Part shown: piece after piece, positions 22,480 through 35,040 of the stretch
Layout: the number at the start of each line of letters is the position of its first letter
Position numbering within the stretch: position 1 is the stretch's first letter
From: Molossus alvarezi
Taxonomy: Eukaryota > Chordata > Mammalia > Chiroptera > Molossidae
Assembly (NCBI GenBank): GCA_037176705.1
Contig: CM073890.1
Coordinates: 95,780,591 to 95,844,590 of the forward strand
Direction of reading: 5' to 3'
DNA length: 64,000 nt
Notes under the pieces: generated by a model
What the model was told of the DNA's origin: nothing
Database searches by the model: none
The model's input: the letters and a program-made list of their open reading frames with translations, nothing else
Made by a program: the position numbers and the translations under genes

Positions 22480-24779
22480 CTCAGTTTCTCAATTAAAATG
22501 AGCCCATTTCTAGGTTGGGAGAAAATGTCAGTAAGATCATTTCTCCTATTTGAAAACCACACAAAGCTTTTCGGAGTCACACAGGCCAGGAGCGCAGCTG
22601 AACGCCATCTCCTCCCATCTGTAAGCGCTGTTGTCTGCTTTCCGAGGAGAAGCTCTCGGCACGACTTGAATGGTGCACGTCTGAAATACAGCTTGAAAAG
22701 CCCTTCTCGGGGCTGAACGAGCATGAAGGGAACGGTTATTACCAACCTCACATTTGAAAAGAAGAAACAAACTGACACAAAGACTTACTTACTGTCTTTA
22801 GGCTCTGCTTTAAAATGTCCTTTGATATTTCTTTAAAATCTGCTTTTATTCTGCAGGGTTACCTAGTACTGTAGCTCCAACTTTTTTTCTTGTGCTATTA
22901 TATTCGACCATCTTTCACTGAAGTGTGCTTCAGAACTTTTGCTTATGTGAAAATAGAATTGAGTAGACTATCAAAGATTATCTTTAGCATAAATTATTTA
23001 TCCTAAACTACATACTCAGAATAGTAAGACACAGATACTGCCACCAATTCAATTTTGATGGTTCAAGAGCATCCCCCCCCCCCTCCCCCGGGGTGTGCTG
23101 CAACTGTCTTGCACTGGCCTGTGAGAGCTGATTGTTAAAATCCAGGAATCATGTTGTTAACTTGAAATCATGGAGGGAGTATTTATACCACGGAAACCAG
23201 CAAACATTACACATCAGCACTTTTTTATTTTTCCTCCAGAGAGGGCAGTTCTTAAGCATTAACCCTCATACCATCACCTATGTGTGTATACACACACACT
23301 CAGTGATGCTGTATGGGTATGGGTGAAAAATTCAATGATTCATAATTAATTGGCTATTACCATTCTCTGTGAAGTTGTGAATAAAACCTACTATATTCTC
23401 GCGAGAGAAAGATGAAGGCTATGCAAAAGACGAATGTCTTGTAGGAAATTTATAAACTAGTTTTAGAACATACAGTTCTAGGTTTTCTCTCCAATTGAAA
23501 ATATGTTCAGGGAAAAATGAATAACTGGTTTATTATCTTAAACAAGGGCTCCATTTATAACTGAGCAACTGTCATTTTTTAGGGGAAATTTCTTATAAGA
23601 CTCTTCCTTTTGCCTGAGAAAGGAGCCAGAACTTAGACTCAATTCCCATTTCATGGGAAGCAATGCTTCTTGGCAAAGCAGGAGCACTGGAGTGCTGTTC
23701 TGCCACCAGAGAATTAGCCTCGAGGCACACTGATCTGATATTGTTCCCACTGACAGGAGCCGTTCTCAGATCTAATGTAACACGCACACAGGGAAAGTAA
23801 AGATTCAGTGTTGGTGGTGGTACCATGAGTTAGTTGCACACATTACTGACTGAGCAGTATGTGCACCGAGTCTGGGCAGTGTGTGAATGCACTGACATTA
23901 GCATCTATTGTACCTAAATAACCTTCATAATGTAATACTGAGATCCCTCCCTCCTGCCCCAAAGCTCACATGTTAAAATTCCTTGAATTTAGAGACTTCT
24001 AAGATTGATATGCAGGCCCATGCAGTCCAAGATTCTCTCACAGGCTACTTATTAAGCAGAGGTGTGAGACTTAGGTCATATTTCTTGTTCATTCATATTT
24101 TCTTTCTTACGGACAGCCCTACGCAGTCATAACAAGAACTTTATCATGGTCTTGTATAATTTTACTCTTTAATAAGCCAGACTGGAGTTATGACAGAAAA
24201 ACATATAATTATTATGGTGATGAATTGCTCACTCATGATTGGTACATACACACATCTATAATTATATGATAATATGGGTTCTCATCTCTAGTAAAGTGTT
24301 ATTTAATTTCATTTTTATAGTACTTGAAATAAAATTACATAGTATGTAATTACATTTTGTAAATTTTCAATTTGTTTTGGAATAGTATGTGTATTTTCCA
24401 TTTGAGAGAGCCCATATTCAAGTTTCCTCACATGCTTAGGGTCCTGTCAATTTCTCCATTGCTTTATATACCTTGACTGTTTATCTTTCTTGGTGAATTA
24501 CTCCCTTATAATCTAAAAATTAGTCTTTGTCCTTTTTAATGTTTTGAAACCTATATTTTGCTATTAAATATTAATACATTATATTTCTGTTAACTTTTGC
24601 CTATTACAGATTTTTTCATCTGCTATCTTAAATATTTTGCGTCATTTTGTTTAAAAGAATCTTTTATAAATCACATAAAGTAAATTTTAAACTGAACTGT
24701 ACCTAAAAAATTCTCTTTTAAATGGTAAATTTAAAACATTCATAGTTTTATGGTAATTTTTTTAGATTAAGCAGAGAGC
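22480..24779. other. Unique DNA, poly-C patch, no gene recognised
   Basis: A somewhat GC-richer part at 22560-22740 has open frames on both strands (101 codons on minus at 22473-22778) with no known domain. A C-only run with one T lies at about 23074-23088. The rest is ordinary AT-rich DNA. Confidence 0.4.
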
Positions 24780-25067
24780 AAGAGACATCTTTCTTTCTTT
24801 CTTTTTTTTTTTATCCTCACCTGAGGACATTTTTCCATTCTTTGTTCAGGTAGAGTGGGAGGGAGAGAGAGGAACAGAGAGCGAGAGAGAAACATCGACA
24901 TGAAAGGGACACATCGAGTGGCTGCCACCCTCACAACCAACCAGGGCCAGGGACAAACTGCAACTGAGGTACACGCCCTTAGCGGGAACCAAACCCGGGT
25001 CTCTCGGGACTGCAGGCCGACGCTCTAACTGCTGAGCCAAACTGGCCAGGGCAAGAGACATCTTTCT
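24780..25067 (-). mobile_element. Ves SINE, type A, with perfect TSD
   Basis: Body about 24795-25052. TSD AAGAGACATCTTTCT at 24780-24794 and 25053-25067, perfect. The hairpin reads TCCTCACCTGAGGA, with the loop changed but the stem intact. The head ends AACTGGCCAGGGC. Confidence 0.96.
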
Positions 25068-25376
25068 AATGAATAAATATAATTTTATACTCAACATAAA
25101 GTATGTTCAGATAGTGACTCAAAGCTTTAGAATTTTATTTAACTCAGTTTAGCAATATTCTTTCCAAAAGATTACTTTAAATGATCTTAAAATTTATTGT
25201 TTAAACCTGTACTATATTTAAACCATTCACATTTTTTGGATTGCTAGTATGTTTGGACGTACTTTTTTTCACATCATGTTTTATACTCTTTATTATCATT
25301 TTTATTGTTTGGTGTTTTTTTAAAATTTATTTTTGGGTTGATCAATTATTCTATTTTCACCTTATCCATTGTTTGT

Positions 25377-25618
25377 AAGTTCTACATTTTTATCTTTTTA
25401 AAAAATATGTTTTTATCGATTTGTTAGAGATAGAAGAAGGAAGAGTGAAACATGGATGTGAGAAACATAGATCAGCTGCCTCCTGCACGCCCCCTACTGG
25501 GGATCAAGCCCGCAACCCAGGCATGTGCGATGACAGGGAATTGAACCAGGACCTCTCAGTCCTTGGGACAAGTTTCAATCCACTGAGCCACACCAGCCAG
25601 GTAGAAGTTCTACATTTT
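25377..25618 (-). mobile_element. Older Ves SINE, type B, with TSD
   Basis: Minus-strand, more diverged: 'tttttatcgatttgttagagatag', 'cccctactggggatcaagcccgcaacccaggcatgtg', 'ccactgagccacaccagccagg'. TSD AAGTTCTACATTTT at 25377-25390 and 25605-25618, perfect. Confidence 0.92.
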
Positions 25619-25699
25619 AAAAATAAGTTCTATTTTTTAGGGGTTCCCTAAATTTTTGAAAATTTTATTGATTTCAAGGTGAGAAATTATAAATATACA

Positions 25700-27370
25700 A
25701 CGTGAATTTTTTAAAATGACTGTTATTTTAGAGAAGTTATAGGTTTACAACAAAATTAAGAGGAAAGTGCAGATATTTCCCATATGTCCCTTGCCCCTCC
25801 CCCACATGCACACCCTCCCCCTTTATTCACACCACTAACCAGAGTGGTACATATATTACCAAGGATGAACCTACATTGACACAACATAATAACCTAAAGT
25901 CCATAGTTCACCTTAGGGTTCATTCTTGTACATGCTGTGGGTTTGGACAGAAGTATAATGACAAATATCCATCATTATAACATTGTACAGAGTATTTCAC
26001 TGACCTAAACGTCCTCTGTGCTCTGCCTATTCATCTACCCCACCCAGCAACCACTGATCTTTTTATTGTTTCCATAGTTTTACCTTTCCAGAATGTCATA
26101 CAGTTAAATTGTACAGGATGCAGTATTTTCAGATTGGCTTCTTCTACTTAATAATCTGCATTTAAGATCTCTCCCTGTCTTTTCATGACTTGATAGCTCA
26201 TTTCATTTTAGCACTGAATATTATATCATCCCGATTAATCACAGTGTATTTATTCACCTACTGAAGTACAGTTTTCTAAAAAATTTTTATTCCCATCTCT
26301 CACCCTTCCCCTTTAGCAACTATTACCTTGTTAATATCTATGGGTCTGTTTCTGTTTTGTTTTCTTTTTTTCATTTATTTTGTTTTTTAGATTCCATATA
26401 TAAGTGAAATCGTATGGTATTTGTCGTTCTCTGTGTGACTTATTTCACTTAGCAGGATGCCTTCTACATCCATCCATACTGTCACAAGTGGCAAGATGTC
26501 TACTGATGGACATCTTGGCTAATACTAGTAATGCTGCATTGAACATAGGGGTGTATATATCTTTTTGAATTAATGTTTTTGTTTTCTTCAGATAACTACC
26601 CAGAAGTGGAATTGCTGGATTGTATGACAAATCTGTTTTTAGTTGTTTTTTGTTTTGTTTTGTTTTTTTTAGGAAATTCATACTTTTTTCCACAGTGGCT
26701 GCACTAATTTACATTCCTACCAACAGTGTACGAGAATCCCATTTTCTCCATATCTTCACCAGCACTTGTTATTTGTTGGTTTATTAGTAATAGACCTCCT
26801 GATAGATGTCACCTCACCTTGTGACATCTCATTATGGTTTTCATTTTTATTTTCCTTGTGGTTAGTAATGTTGGGCATCTTTTTACATGTTTGTTGGTAA
26901 TTTGTATGTCCCCTTGGGAGAGGTCTATTCAGGTCCTCTACAACAGTATATTTATCCATCTACCTACTGAAGTACATACATTTTGATTGCTTCCAAGTTT
27001 TGACAATTATGAAAAAAGTTGCCATAAACATTATTGTACCAGTTTTTATATGGATATAAGTTTTCAACTTCTCTGAGTGAATACCAAGAGGTGTGATTGT
27101 TGAATGTGTTTAGTTGTATTAGAAACCTCCAACTGTCTTCCAAAGTAGCTGTGGAGCATTGTTCTGAATTTTGTTTTTATAGATTTGTAGTGGTATCTCC
27201 TTGTTAATTTGCAATTCCCTGATGACATAGGAAGTAAAACATCTTTTCCTAGTTCATTTACCAGCTGTATATCTTCTTTGGTGATATGTTTGTTAAGGTA
27301 TTTGGCCTATTTTTAAGTTGGGTTTTTGTTTTCTTATTGTTGAGTTTTAAGAATTCTTCAATTTGATGAA
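25700..27370 (-). mobile_element. Old L1M 3' part, split by a second L1
   Basis: Reversed L1M wording: 'agttataggtttacaacaaaattaag', 'catagttcaccttagggttcattcttgtac', 'cagcaaccactgatctttttattg', 'gacttgatagctcatttcattttagcactgaat' (up to 26270). It resumes at about 26977 as 'cattttgattgcttccaagttttgacaattatg' and continues to 'cttattgttgagttttaagaattctt' (27335 on). The interruption at 26271-26942 is another L1 tail. No coding frame is left. Confidence 0.8.
26271..26942 (-). mobile_element. L1 fragment inserted in the older L1
   Basis: Also reversed: 'ttagattccatatataagtgaaat' , 'gtgacttatttcacttagcaggatgcc', 'actacccagaagtggaattgctgg' and 'ccacagtggctgcactaatttacattcctaccaacagtg'. The minus frame 26693-26445 keeps LKTDLSYNPAIPLLGSYL, the known 'PAIPLLG' part of the ORF2 C-terminus. 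The flanks share a 30-34-bp near-duplicate (26241-26270 and 26943-26976). Confidence 0.8.
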
Positions 27371-27379
27371 GTTTAACAC

Positions 27380-27735
27380 CAGATCAAGACCAAGCCTTAC
27401 CAGTGTTCCAGAAGTTCCCTGAGCCCTGTTCCATCCCAATCCCTTTCCCAAGAATAACCATTATCCTGACTTCTAACATACAAATTAGTTTTGCCTGTTT
27501 TTAAACTATATATTAATGAAATCAGCAGTATCTTTTTTTTTTTGCTAACATTATGTTTGTGAGATTTATCCATATTGTTGCATGTAGTTTTACTTTGTTC
27601 ATTCTCATTATTGTATACTACTAGGTTGTAACGCTATGCAAAAATTTATTTATTTATTCTGCCGTTAATAGGCATTTGGGTAGTTTCCAGTGTTTGACAA
27701 TTACATACAATGCCGTCATGAATAGGACTGAATGG
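27380..27735 (-). mobile_element. Second old L1M tail
   Basis: 'ccagaagttccctgagccctgttcc', 'aagaataaccattatcctgacttctaac', 'tttgtgagatttatccatattgttgcatgtag', 'gcatttgggtagtttccagtgtttgacaatta': a standard L1M 3' UTR read in reverse. Confidence 0.7.
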
Positions 27736-28084
27736 GGGAAAATTTATAACCAGCACTTCGAGAGGAATATTTTGGGAAAGGATATTTAACTGACAATACT
27801 AAATGAAGGCAACAGAAGATGTTATTATCAATGTTCTTTGTAACCTGAAAATTGAACAAGGCTGTGAAGCTCATTTCAAAATATTTTGAAGTGTTTATAA
27901 TGACGTATGTCCATGCTCTCTCTCAGTTGTTTCAAGCAAACCATGTTAGGACTCTCGTAGGTAAAATGTCACAGGGACTTTTCAGTTGTTACTAAGTTCA
28001 GCAGCTGTGGTGGCCCATGTTGTTCTACACCCATTTCAGTTCAATAAAAATGTTAACATTGCAAAACAAAAAGGTTTTTTGATA
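27736..28084. other. Unique stretch
   Basis: No recognised element; an AATAAA-like string (near 28043) occurs by chance level in this AT-rich DNA. Confidence 0.35.
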
Positions 28085-28295
28085 TACCTTAATACTCATG
28101 TTTGTTGATTATATTTCTATAAATGAAATGATTTGGTCTTATAGTATGTGTACCTTCAACTTTGGTAGACATGAGCAGTTTCCTAAAGTGATTGTACCAA
28201 TTTAAACTCTCGGCAGAGCGTGTAAGAGTTCTAATGGCTCCACCTCCTCGCCAACACTTCAGATCTCTTGTCTTTTTCATTTTAGCACTTACGTT
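28085..28295 (-). mobile_element. Old L1 ORF2 C-terminal scrap
   Basis: 'gagcagtttcctaaagtgattgtaccaatttaaactc' and 'ctccacctcctcgccaacacttcag' are the reversed region that lies just before the PAIPLLG segment's UTR side in old L1s. Minus frame 28280-28089 is a stray remainder. Confidence 0.55.
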
Positions 28296-28654
28296 TTGAA
28301 TCTTAAAAATTTAAAACATATTTATATATAGTTTTAAATAATGTTGACTTAATTCTGTCTATGGCATGCAAATACATATTTTCTTCCTCTTTCTGTCCTT
28401 GTTTAGATCCTCTGGGATTTTAGTTACCTATTTTTATTATTATTATTCCTTGCAAACAATTACTGTTACGATTACTGCTTTTGTTTCATTACTAATTTTT
28501 AAAAGTAAATCCCCTCGTTAATCTTTCAGAGGGTTTGTGAGAATAACATTTTAATATCTAAAAATGTCTTTATTTTGCCTTTTCATGTAAATGAAGTGAC
28601 ATTCTAGCTTCAAAATTTTTTTTTTCCTTTGGAAGAATTTAGCAAAAGGGTACA

Positions 28655-28910
28655 AACTTTTCGTCTAAGATGAACGATTGATGATTTAAATATATAACAT
28701 GGTGACTATGGTTGATAACACTATGTTGTATAATAGACATTTGCTAACAGAGTAAAACTTAAATGGTCTCACAAAAAAGGGTAATGGATGTGTTAATTAA
28801 CTAGTGGGGTAATCCTTTTGCAGTTTATATTATTATCAAATCATTATGTGTACACTTTAAATTTCTTACAATTTTGTCAGTTATATCTCAAGAAAGCTTA
28901 AAAATTATTT
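28655..28910 (+). mobile_element. Old L1 3' end, plus strand
   Basis: 'gggtacaaacttttcgtctaagatgaa', 'catggtgactatggttgataac', 'ggtaatggatgtgttaattaac' and 'tcagttatatctcaagaaagct' follow the standard terminal part of an L1M 3' UTR. Confidence 0.75.
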
Positions 28911-29243
28911 CTCTCTTAAACCATTGAGACATTTTTCATTGCTGTGTATCATTTTTACCAACGAGAAATCACCGGTCATTCCAATTCTCTCCTCTTAATA
29001 GGAAATGTCTTCTTCTTCTCTGTGAAGGATTTTCACTTTTTTTTTTTTTTTTTGATGTCCTGAAATTTTACCGTGAAGTGTCCAGGGAATAAATTGTTTT
29101 TACTTTTTTTACTAAGCACTTAAAAGATCCCTGCCTTTTAAAAATTCTGAAACTAAAACAAAAATAGCAAACTTTTCCTCTTCCATATTCTTCGTTCCCA
29201 CCATTTTCATTTGCAGTGAGATTTTAAAAATCTCTGCATCTGT

Positions 29244-29530
29244 CTTTTCTCTTGCCCTTTTTTTTTTTATCCTCACCCGAGGACATTTTTCCATTTTTTG
29301 TACAGATAGAGTGGGAGGGAGAGAGAGGAAGAGAGAGAAAGAGAGAGAGAGAAACATCGACGTGAAAGGGACTCATCGAGTGGCTGCCACCCGCACAACC
29401 AACCAGGGCTGGGGACAAACTGCAACCAAGGTACGTGCCCTTAGCGGGAACCGAACCCGGGTCTCTCTAGACTGCAGGCCGATGCTCCAAACGCTGAGCC
29501 AAACTGGCCAGGGCTTTTCTCTTGCCCTTT
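29244..29530 (-). mobile_element. Ves SINE, type A, with perfect TSD
   Basis: Body 29261-29513. TSD CTTTTCTCTTGCCCTTT at 29244-29260 and 29514-29530 (17 bp, perfect). Hairpin intact. The GA-rich block is expanded to a (GAGA) run near 29325-29350. Confidence 0.97.
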
Positions 29531-29561
29531 TGTGCTCTATTCTGAGTAAGATATTAGAGCT

Positions 29562-29590
29562 GTGTGTGTGTGTGTGTCTGTGTGTCTGCA
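29562..29590. repeat. (GT)n microsatellite
   Basis: GTGTGTGTGTGTGTGT then TCTGTGTGTCTG; short and imperfect. It produces a spurious cysteine/valine-rich frame end. Confidence 0.85.
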
Positions 29591-29639
29591 TGCATGTTTT
29601 TGCATGTGCATCATAGAACACCAGGTATCCATCATCACT

Positions 29640-30935
29640 CTCAAGAACTATCAACATTTTTCACTTTTGTTTGATCTCTTCCTACATATGTACCATATAT
29701 TAATAACATATATATAAGCTTTTGCTGAAGAATTTTAAAGAAAATTCAAAACATTATATAAATTATCAGTAAGTACTTAAATATTTCTAATAGAAAATAT
29801 TTTTTTTCAATTTAAATATACTACAATTATCACTCTTAAAGAGAAATGACAGTAATTTCTTAATATCGTGTAGTATCTATATCAGTTGATTTGTTTAAAT
29901 AAAAATTAGTCCACATATTGCATTTGGTTAACTTATCTCTTAAGTTCCTTTATAAGAATTTGCACTCGTTTAAAAGATACTGTTTGTTTATTGAAGAAGT
30001 GAAGTCATTTATCCTATAGAACTTTCATATTTTAGATTTTGTTGGTTGTATCTTTGTGGTATTATTTAGTTTTTCTGTCACCTCAATTTCCTGACAACTA
30101 ACATTTTGACCTGGCTACTTGATGAGATTCAGACTTAATCTTTGGCAAGATTCATACATAGGAGGTAGTAGGTGTGTAATACAAAGAATTTTTCTTTCTT
30201 AGTGATGTTAAGATCAATCATTGACTTCAGGTATTGTCTGACTGACCCATTCATTATTAAAATCCTAACCAACCTTTTACCTAGTATTTTTAGCAGTCAT
30301 TAATAATGTTGCACTATTTCTAGAGGCAGAAAAATGTTTGATTTTTCTAATCATAGGAATGATTATTCTACAAAGGAGAACTTTCTCTCATCAACATTTA
30401 GTACCCTGAAACAGTTTGTTCAGGAAATATAATACAAATACTAATTATTTCACAATTTTCAGAAAAAAATATTGATTTTCTAACAACCTCCAAAGGTTAT
30501 TGATAGTCACAAAATTTTGGAGTTCTATTATGAACTCATGGATGTTCATAAATTTGATGTGTGTCTGTCTATTATAATCATGGTTCTTTGTGTATGTTCA
30601 AATTTATATTTTTTAGCCAGTGGGAGTTAAAATTGGCTTTATGACTTTTCTGAAATGACACCAGCAGTCCCTGAGAGCTTCTTTGCTTTCTAGCATAGCA
30701 GGCTTACTTAGTGCGTTCTCTGCTCACCCTCTACTGGGCATTCTCCAAGGAATCTTGGTTCCTTTTGGTGAGAAAAGATGTTTAAGGACCACAATCTGGT
30801 ATTGGGGGTACTTAGCGTTACTGGGTTTTTATTGCTTTCATGCTTTTTAAGTAGACAGACCTAATAAATATGTTTCTATGGGTATTTCCAATTTCAGGTG
30901 ATTTTTACTGGATTTTTAAAAGTAGAACATTAGAA
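29640..30935 (-). mobile_element. Old L1M 3' UTR, long fragment
   Basis: A series of reversed L1M phrases: 'ttcatattttagattttgttgg', 'gatgagattcagacttaatctttggcaag', 'gcagtccctgagagcttctttgctttctagcatagcagg', 'ctccaaggaatcttggttccttttggtgagaa' and 'gaccacaatctggtattgggggtactta'. No coding part. Confidence 0.7.
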
Positions 30936-32234
30936 TTTTTACTTAATTTCTCAGATTTTAGTTTTTATCCCACTAAAATTTTAGTTGTTAATGACAGAGT
31001 AGTTTCTTATTTGCCTTCCCTATTATGCATATTTAATTAGCCCAAACCAGAAATATTATTAAAATGTATACATTTTATTGTTATTTTGGAATCATTATAT
31101 TTTATAACGATTCTGTTATTTTTTCACAAAAGTGGTATCATCTTGTATTCATCTGAGAATGTTATACTTCACTGAAAATTTTCTTTCTTTTGTTATATTA
31201 GGTTTTGCTGCAACAGAGGTTATTATTATTATTTTTTTGATACCTCACTTGAATAGTGTTAGTTTTCATTTAAAAAATTGCTTATGCTTATATTCGAAAT
31301 CTCTTTTTACCCTGTGAATGTAAATGCCATGCTGCTTACTTCAGCCTACACTGAGTAGCTATGGGGTAGAGGTAGCACATATTGCAAGGTCTCGATATAC
31401 CAGGAACTGCAAACATTTCTGCCTTCCTCCTGGGTCCTGGCAGCCATCTGGGTTTCTGCTGTTTCAGCCTTAGCGCCTGTAGGCACTGTTCTTGCTCGTG
31501 TTCTGTAGCTCATTGTCCATGATTGCCACAAGCAAGGAGGAGGAGTGAGGGCTGGGGTGGCATGGAGCAAACTGGCAGGCTGCCACTTCAGCAGTCTTCC
31601 AATTAACTGCTCCGCTCATTCTCCCAGAGCGAGCTCACACTTGGGAAGAATGGTCCATTTCTTAAGCTTTTCCACTGCATGGCAGCGGGTCTCTCTTTCA
31701 CCTGTTTGGGTGGTGCCTTCACATTCCAATTCAATCATATCTACCTTCTGGCTTTCAGAAACTTATTATTTCTATTCCTCCAGTGTTTCTCATTGTTTTT
31801 CCTTTGGAAATTTTAAATACCTATTATATGTTTACCATATGCTACGTGTTTAAACATATATGTTATCATATGAAAACATGATGCCATATATATGTGTATA
31901 TATATATATACATGCGATTATAAGATATCAAATATATATACTATTGCAATACAATATATCATTTGGAAGTTTTAAACATATTTGACAATTATCAAAATTG
32001 TGGTAATCTTGTTTTACCTCCACCCAACTTTTTTTCCTGGATTATTTTATAGAAAATTGTATGCAGTCAGCCCTTTGTCTAAATATTCCCCATCTATGGT
32101 ATGTAACGGGGTCCTCAGCATCTTATCCAAAATATTTTCTTCATATTCACAGGACTCAACCATGAGTCTATGGGGAGTTGGGCTATGATCCTTCTTGCTA
32201 AGGAACACTTTCATCTTGGATCCACATACAAATT
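30936..32234. other. Mostly unrecognised; AT repeats
   Basis: Holds an (AT)n-rich patch (about 31885-31912) and a GC-richer segment at 31340-31700 with opposite open frames (31346-31570 minus, 31545-31853 plus), which have no domain I know. Near 32066 'cagtcagccctttgtctaaatattccc' could be a Tigger scrap; too short to call. Confidence 0.35.
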
Positions 32235-32800
32235 TCTGTTGCTGCATAACAAATGACTACAAATTTAGTAACTAAAAACAGCACCTACTTATTATTTCAT
32301 GGTTCTGTAGGTCAGAAGTCCAGGCAATCTTGACTGGGCTCCCTGCCTAGGTCCCACAGGGCTGAAACAGAGTGTCGGCAGACTGGGCTCCTATCTGCTC
32401 CCAAGATCATTCAGATTATTGGCAGAATTTAGTTCCTCATAACTGTAGGACGAGGTCCACCTTATCTGGCTGTCAGCTGGGACTCTTACTCCCAGAGCTC
32501 TCTCTCCAGACCCTGGGTGGTCCTCTTCATGTTCACAGTTGGCAGTAGTGCTTCAAATCCTTCTTGTACCTTGATTCTCTCTGACTTACTCTCCTACCAC
32601 CAACTAGCCAAACTCTACCTTTAAAGGGCTCATGTGATTAGATTAGGCCCACTGGTATAACCTCAGTTTTGATGACCTCAGTCAACTGATTAGTAACTTT
32701 AATTACTTCTGAAAAATCCCTTTGCCATGTGAGATAGCATAATCACAAACATACAAACTCCTCATGTTCATAGGTCTGAGGATTAGGGCTGGACATCTTC
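32235..32800 (+). repeat. Ancient interspersed repeat, family not named
   Basis: Begins 'gttgctgcataacaaatgactacaaatttagtaactaaaaacagc' and goes on with 'ggttctgtaggtcagaagtccaggcaatcttgactgggctcc' and 'ttggcagaatttagttcctcataactgtaggacgaggtcc'. These are well-known phrases of an abundant mammalian repeat of LTR-like length. Non-coding. I do not recall the family name with confidence. Confidence 0.6.
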
Positions 32801-32859
32801 AAGAACAATCTTAGAATCATCCTGATACCATTGTTTTTAGCTAGTTATTTAAATAATAG

Positions 32860-33560
32860 GAAAGAAGCAAAACAGGAGACCAGACATTAAAGGCATGTCA
32901 TTGGGCAGCTTGACCAGGAAGCTGCAATTTCACATTCCCCAGGGAACACCAGCCCATTCTGGGGGAAGGGGTCCAACAAAGAGGAGATAGACACATGCCC
33001 AGTGAAGCTGGGGTGACATAGTGCAGGTATTTACCCTTTAATCAAACCTGGGGACAGAAATGGTTAGAATGTGCAGGACCACTGCAAACCCATGAAAATT
33101 GGGGGATACATAAGCCCCCAAACAAAGGAATTCTCTCTTGTTGCTCTTGTGACTCTTGGCTCATGGGGCTCTCTCGTTCCTGCTTCCTTGCATTTGCGGT
33201 GTTTCCTCCATAGCCATACAGTTCTGCAGACCGCACATGCAATGGGCTGATGTCCTGCAGGGGCAACACAAACTAAGCTGGCCTGTTGCTGGACTGGACC
33301 CGGCTCCAACATGGAACGGAAACTCCGGACACTGGCTCTGATTATAGCTCTGCGGAAGCCCCAGCTACCCCTCTTCTATGACTGGACCAAGGGAAATGGG
33401 ACACTGGAAACTCAGGAGTGTAATTCCACAGAAACAAAAATCACTCATTCTCCCATACAAGTGTCAGAAAATTACCTTTCTTGGATATCACAAGATTCCA
33501 TTCCCACGAGCAACAGGTGGAGACGAGGTCCCCCTCCCTTCCACCAGTAACAATACGGTC
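32860..33560 (+). other. Possible old LTR/ERV-derived segment
   Basis: A GC-richer patch with promoter-like order: 'gggggatacataagccccc' (TATA-like, about 33101), then 'caaaggaattctctcttgttgctc', and a 79-codon open frame 33311-33550 starting MERKLRTLALIIALRKP and containing NGTLETQECNSTE, which has several N-glycosylation-type sites. The look is of an LTR followed by retroviral remnant, but there are no TG..CA ends, no TSD and no known retroviral motif. Could equally be unique DNA. Confidence 0.3.
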
Positions 33561-34895
33561 CACAATTGTGATCATTTTTACTTCAATTTTGCCTCTTTTA
33601 GGATAAGTTAGCTTTCAAAAATCTCCTGAAAAAGAGGCTTCTGGTGGACACTCCCCTCTGACTTTAAAGGTTGTCTATATGTATCAGAATTTTAAATTAT
33701 ACTGTCGTTGATACACATATTTTATATATAAAAAGATAAGTACCTATTCCAAAGAGCTTTTGAGTGTTAATATGCTTCTCTCACTGGGAGGAATGCTTCA
33801 ATCTTTCTCCATAAAAACACTTAGCTCCTTTTATAATGTTGCATTTGAGGAGAAGACTATTTTTGAAAGAAGTTCAGATAGTTACTGAGAATCTTGAAGT
33901 ATGCACAGGAAAGTATTTTTAAATCCTCTCTTTCAAAGTGCCCACAGTTTTGAAAAATAAAAGGTCAGGTTAATTCTTTTGGCATTTAAATCAGCACCTT
34001 TAACATAATTAATTCACTTGGCATTTAATACGTGATTGTTATTAAATGGAAATATTGAATTGGTTCTAAAAGAATATCAAACAATTATTAGTTGATTTTA
34101 ATTATGCTAATCTCTTCATTTAATATTCTCCCATTAGTTAAATGTAATGAAATAATAACTTTGCTTTTATAAAATGTAACCCACTTTGCATTTTATGAAA
34201 AATAAAGGTTGTGAAATAGTCTCATGATAAAGATGTAATACTAATACTAACCATTTCCATTGTGAAAGTTTTATGGCCATCTTTGTTCAAAAGACAAAAG
34301 TTTTCAAAAGTAGGACTTTACTATTTAAAAAGAACAATTACAGAGACTTAACTTTTAGCCCTCACTCTTTAGACATGGTTTATGGTCATTTAGAAAGTGG
34401 AAATTCTCTTATCTAGTTTACTTCTTCTCCTTTATATTAGGAGGCACAAAGCCTAGGAGGCTGTTGAATAGAACGTTAGTTCTGTTTTGACCCTGGGTCT
34501 CTTTGTAATACTAATCCCTCTTATTGGTTGGTGCCTCTTTCTTTTCAGGGAAATAAAACCTGTGACTTTGACTTTGCCCATCATGGTGAACATGTAACTT
34601 TGTCCAATATCCATGGCCTGTTCCTTTCACAGCAGCCCCGAAACTTCCTCTGGGAAACCCCCAGACTCCCTTGGCTAGTGCCTTAGGCTCCCTAGGCCTC
34701 AGGTGCTCTCTTCCTGAACAAAAACCTGTTGAGACTGATCCATTCTTGGTACTTATGTGCTCAAGAAACAGCCTGTTAATTACTGTCCTAAGATCCCTGG
34801 GGCTTCCAGGTTCTTGTCCTTCCTGAAGCCTGTTCTGCAGCTTCTTCTTCAGTTCCTTGAACTATCCCTATAGACTTCCATTGTATTTCTTCTCC
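33561..34895. other. Unique DNA with a TAAT-rich AT stretch
   Basis: 33960-34260 is very AT-rich, free of recognisable repeats, and dense in TAAT/ATTA and ATTTAAAT-like words (see findings). 34440-34890 is more balanced in composition and holds no known element. Confidence 0.4.
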
Positions 34896-34978
34896 CCCTC
34901 TCCCCCCCCCCCCCATTGGCAAATTTCTTTACTTTGCCTGCAGCCAAAAAAACAAAAACAAAAACAAAAACAAACAAG
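34896..34978. repeat. C run and (CAAAA)n
   Basis: A nearly pure C run at about 34897-34914 and, after 30 bp, five to six CAAAAA-like units (about 34947-34978). Confidence 0.85.
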
Positions 34979-35040
34979 CCCCCAAACTAATTGATACATT
35001 TATTTAACTGTATAAAAATTCCATTCAAATCTGTATCCAT

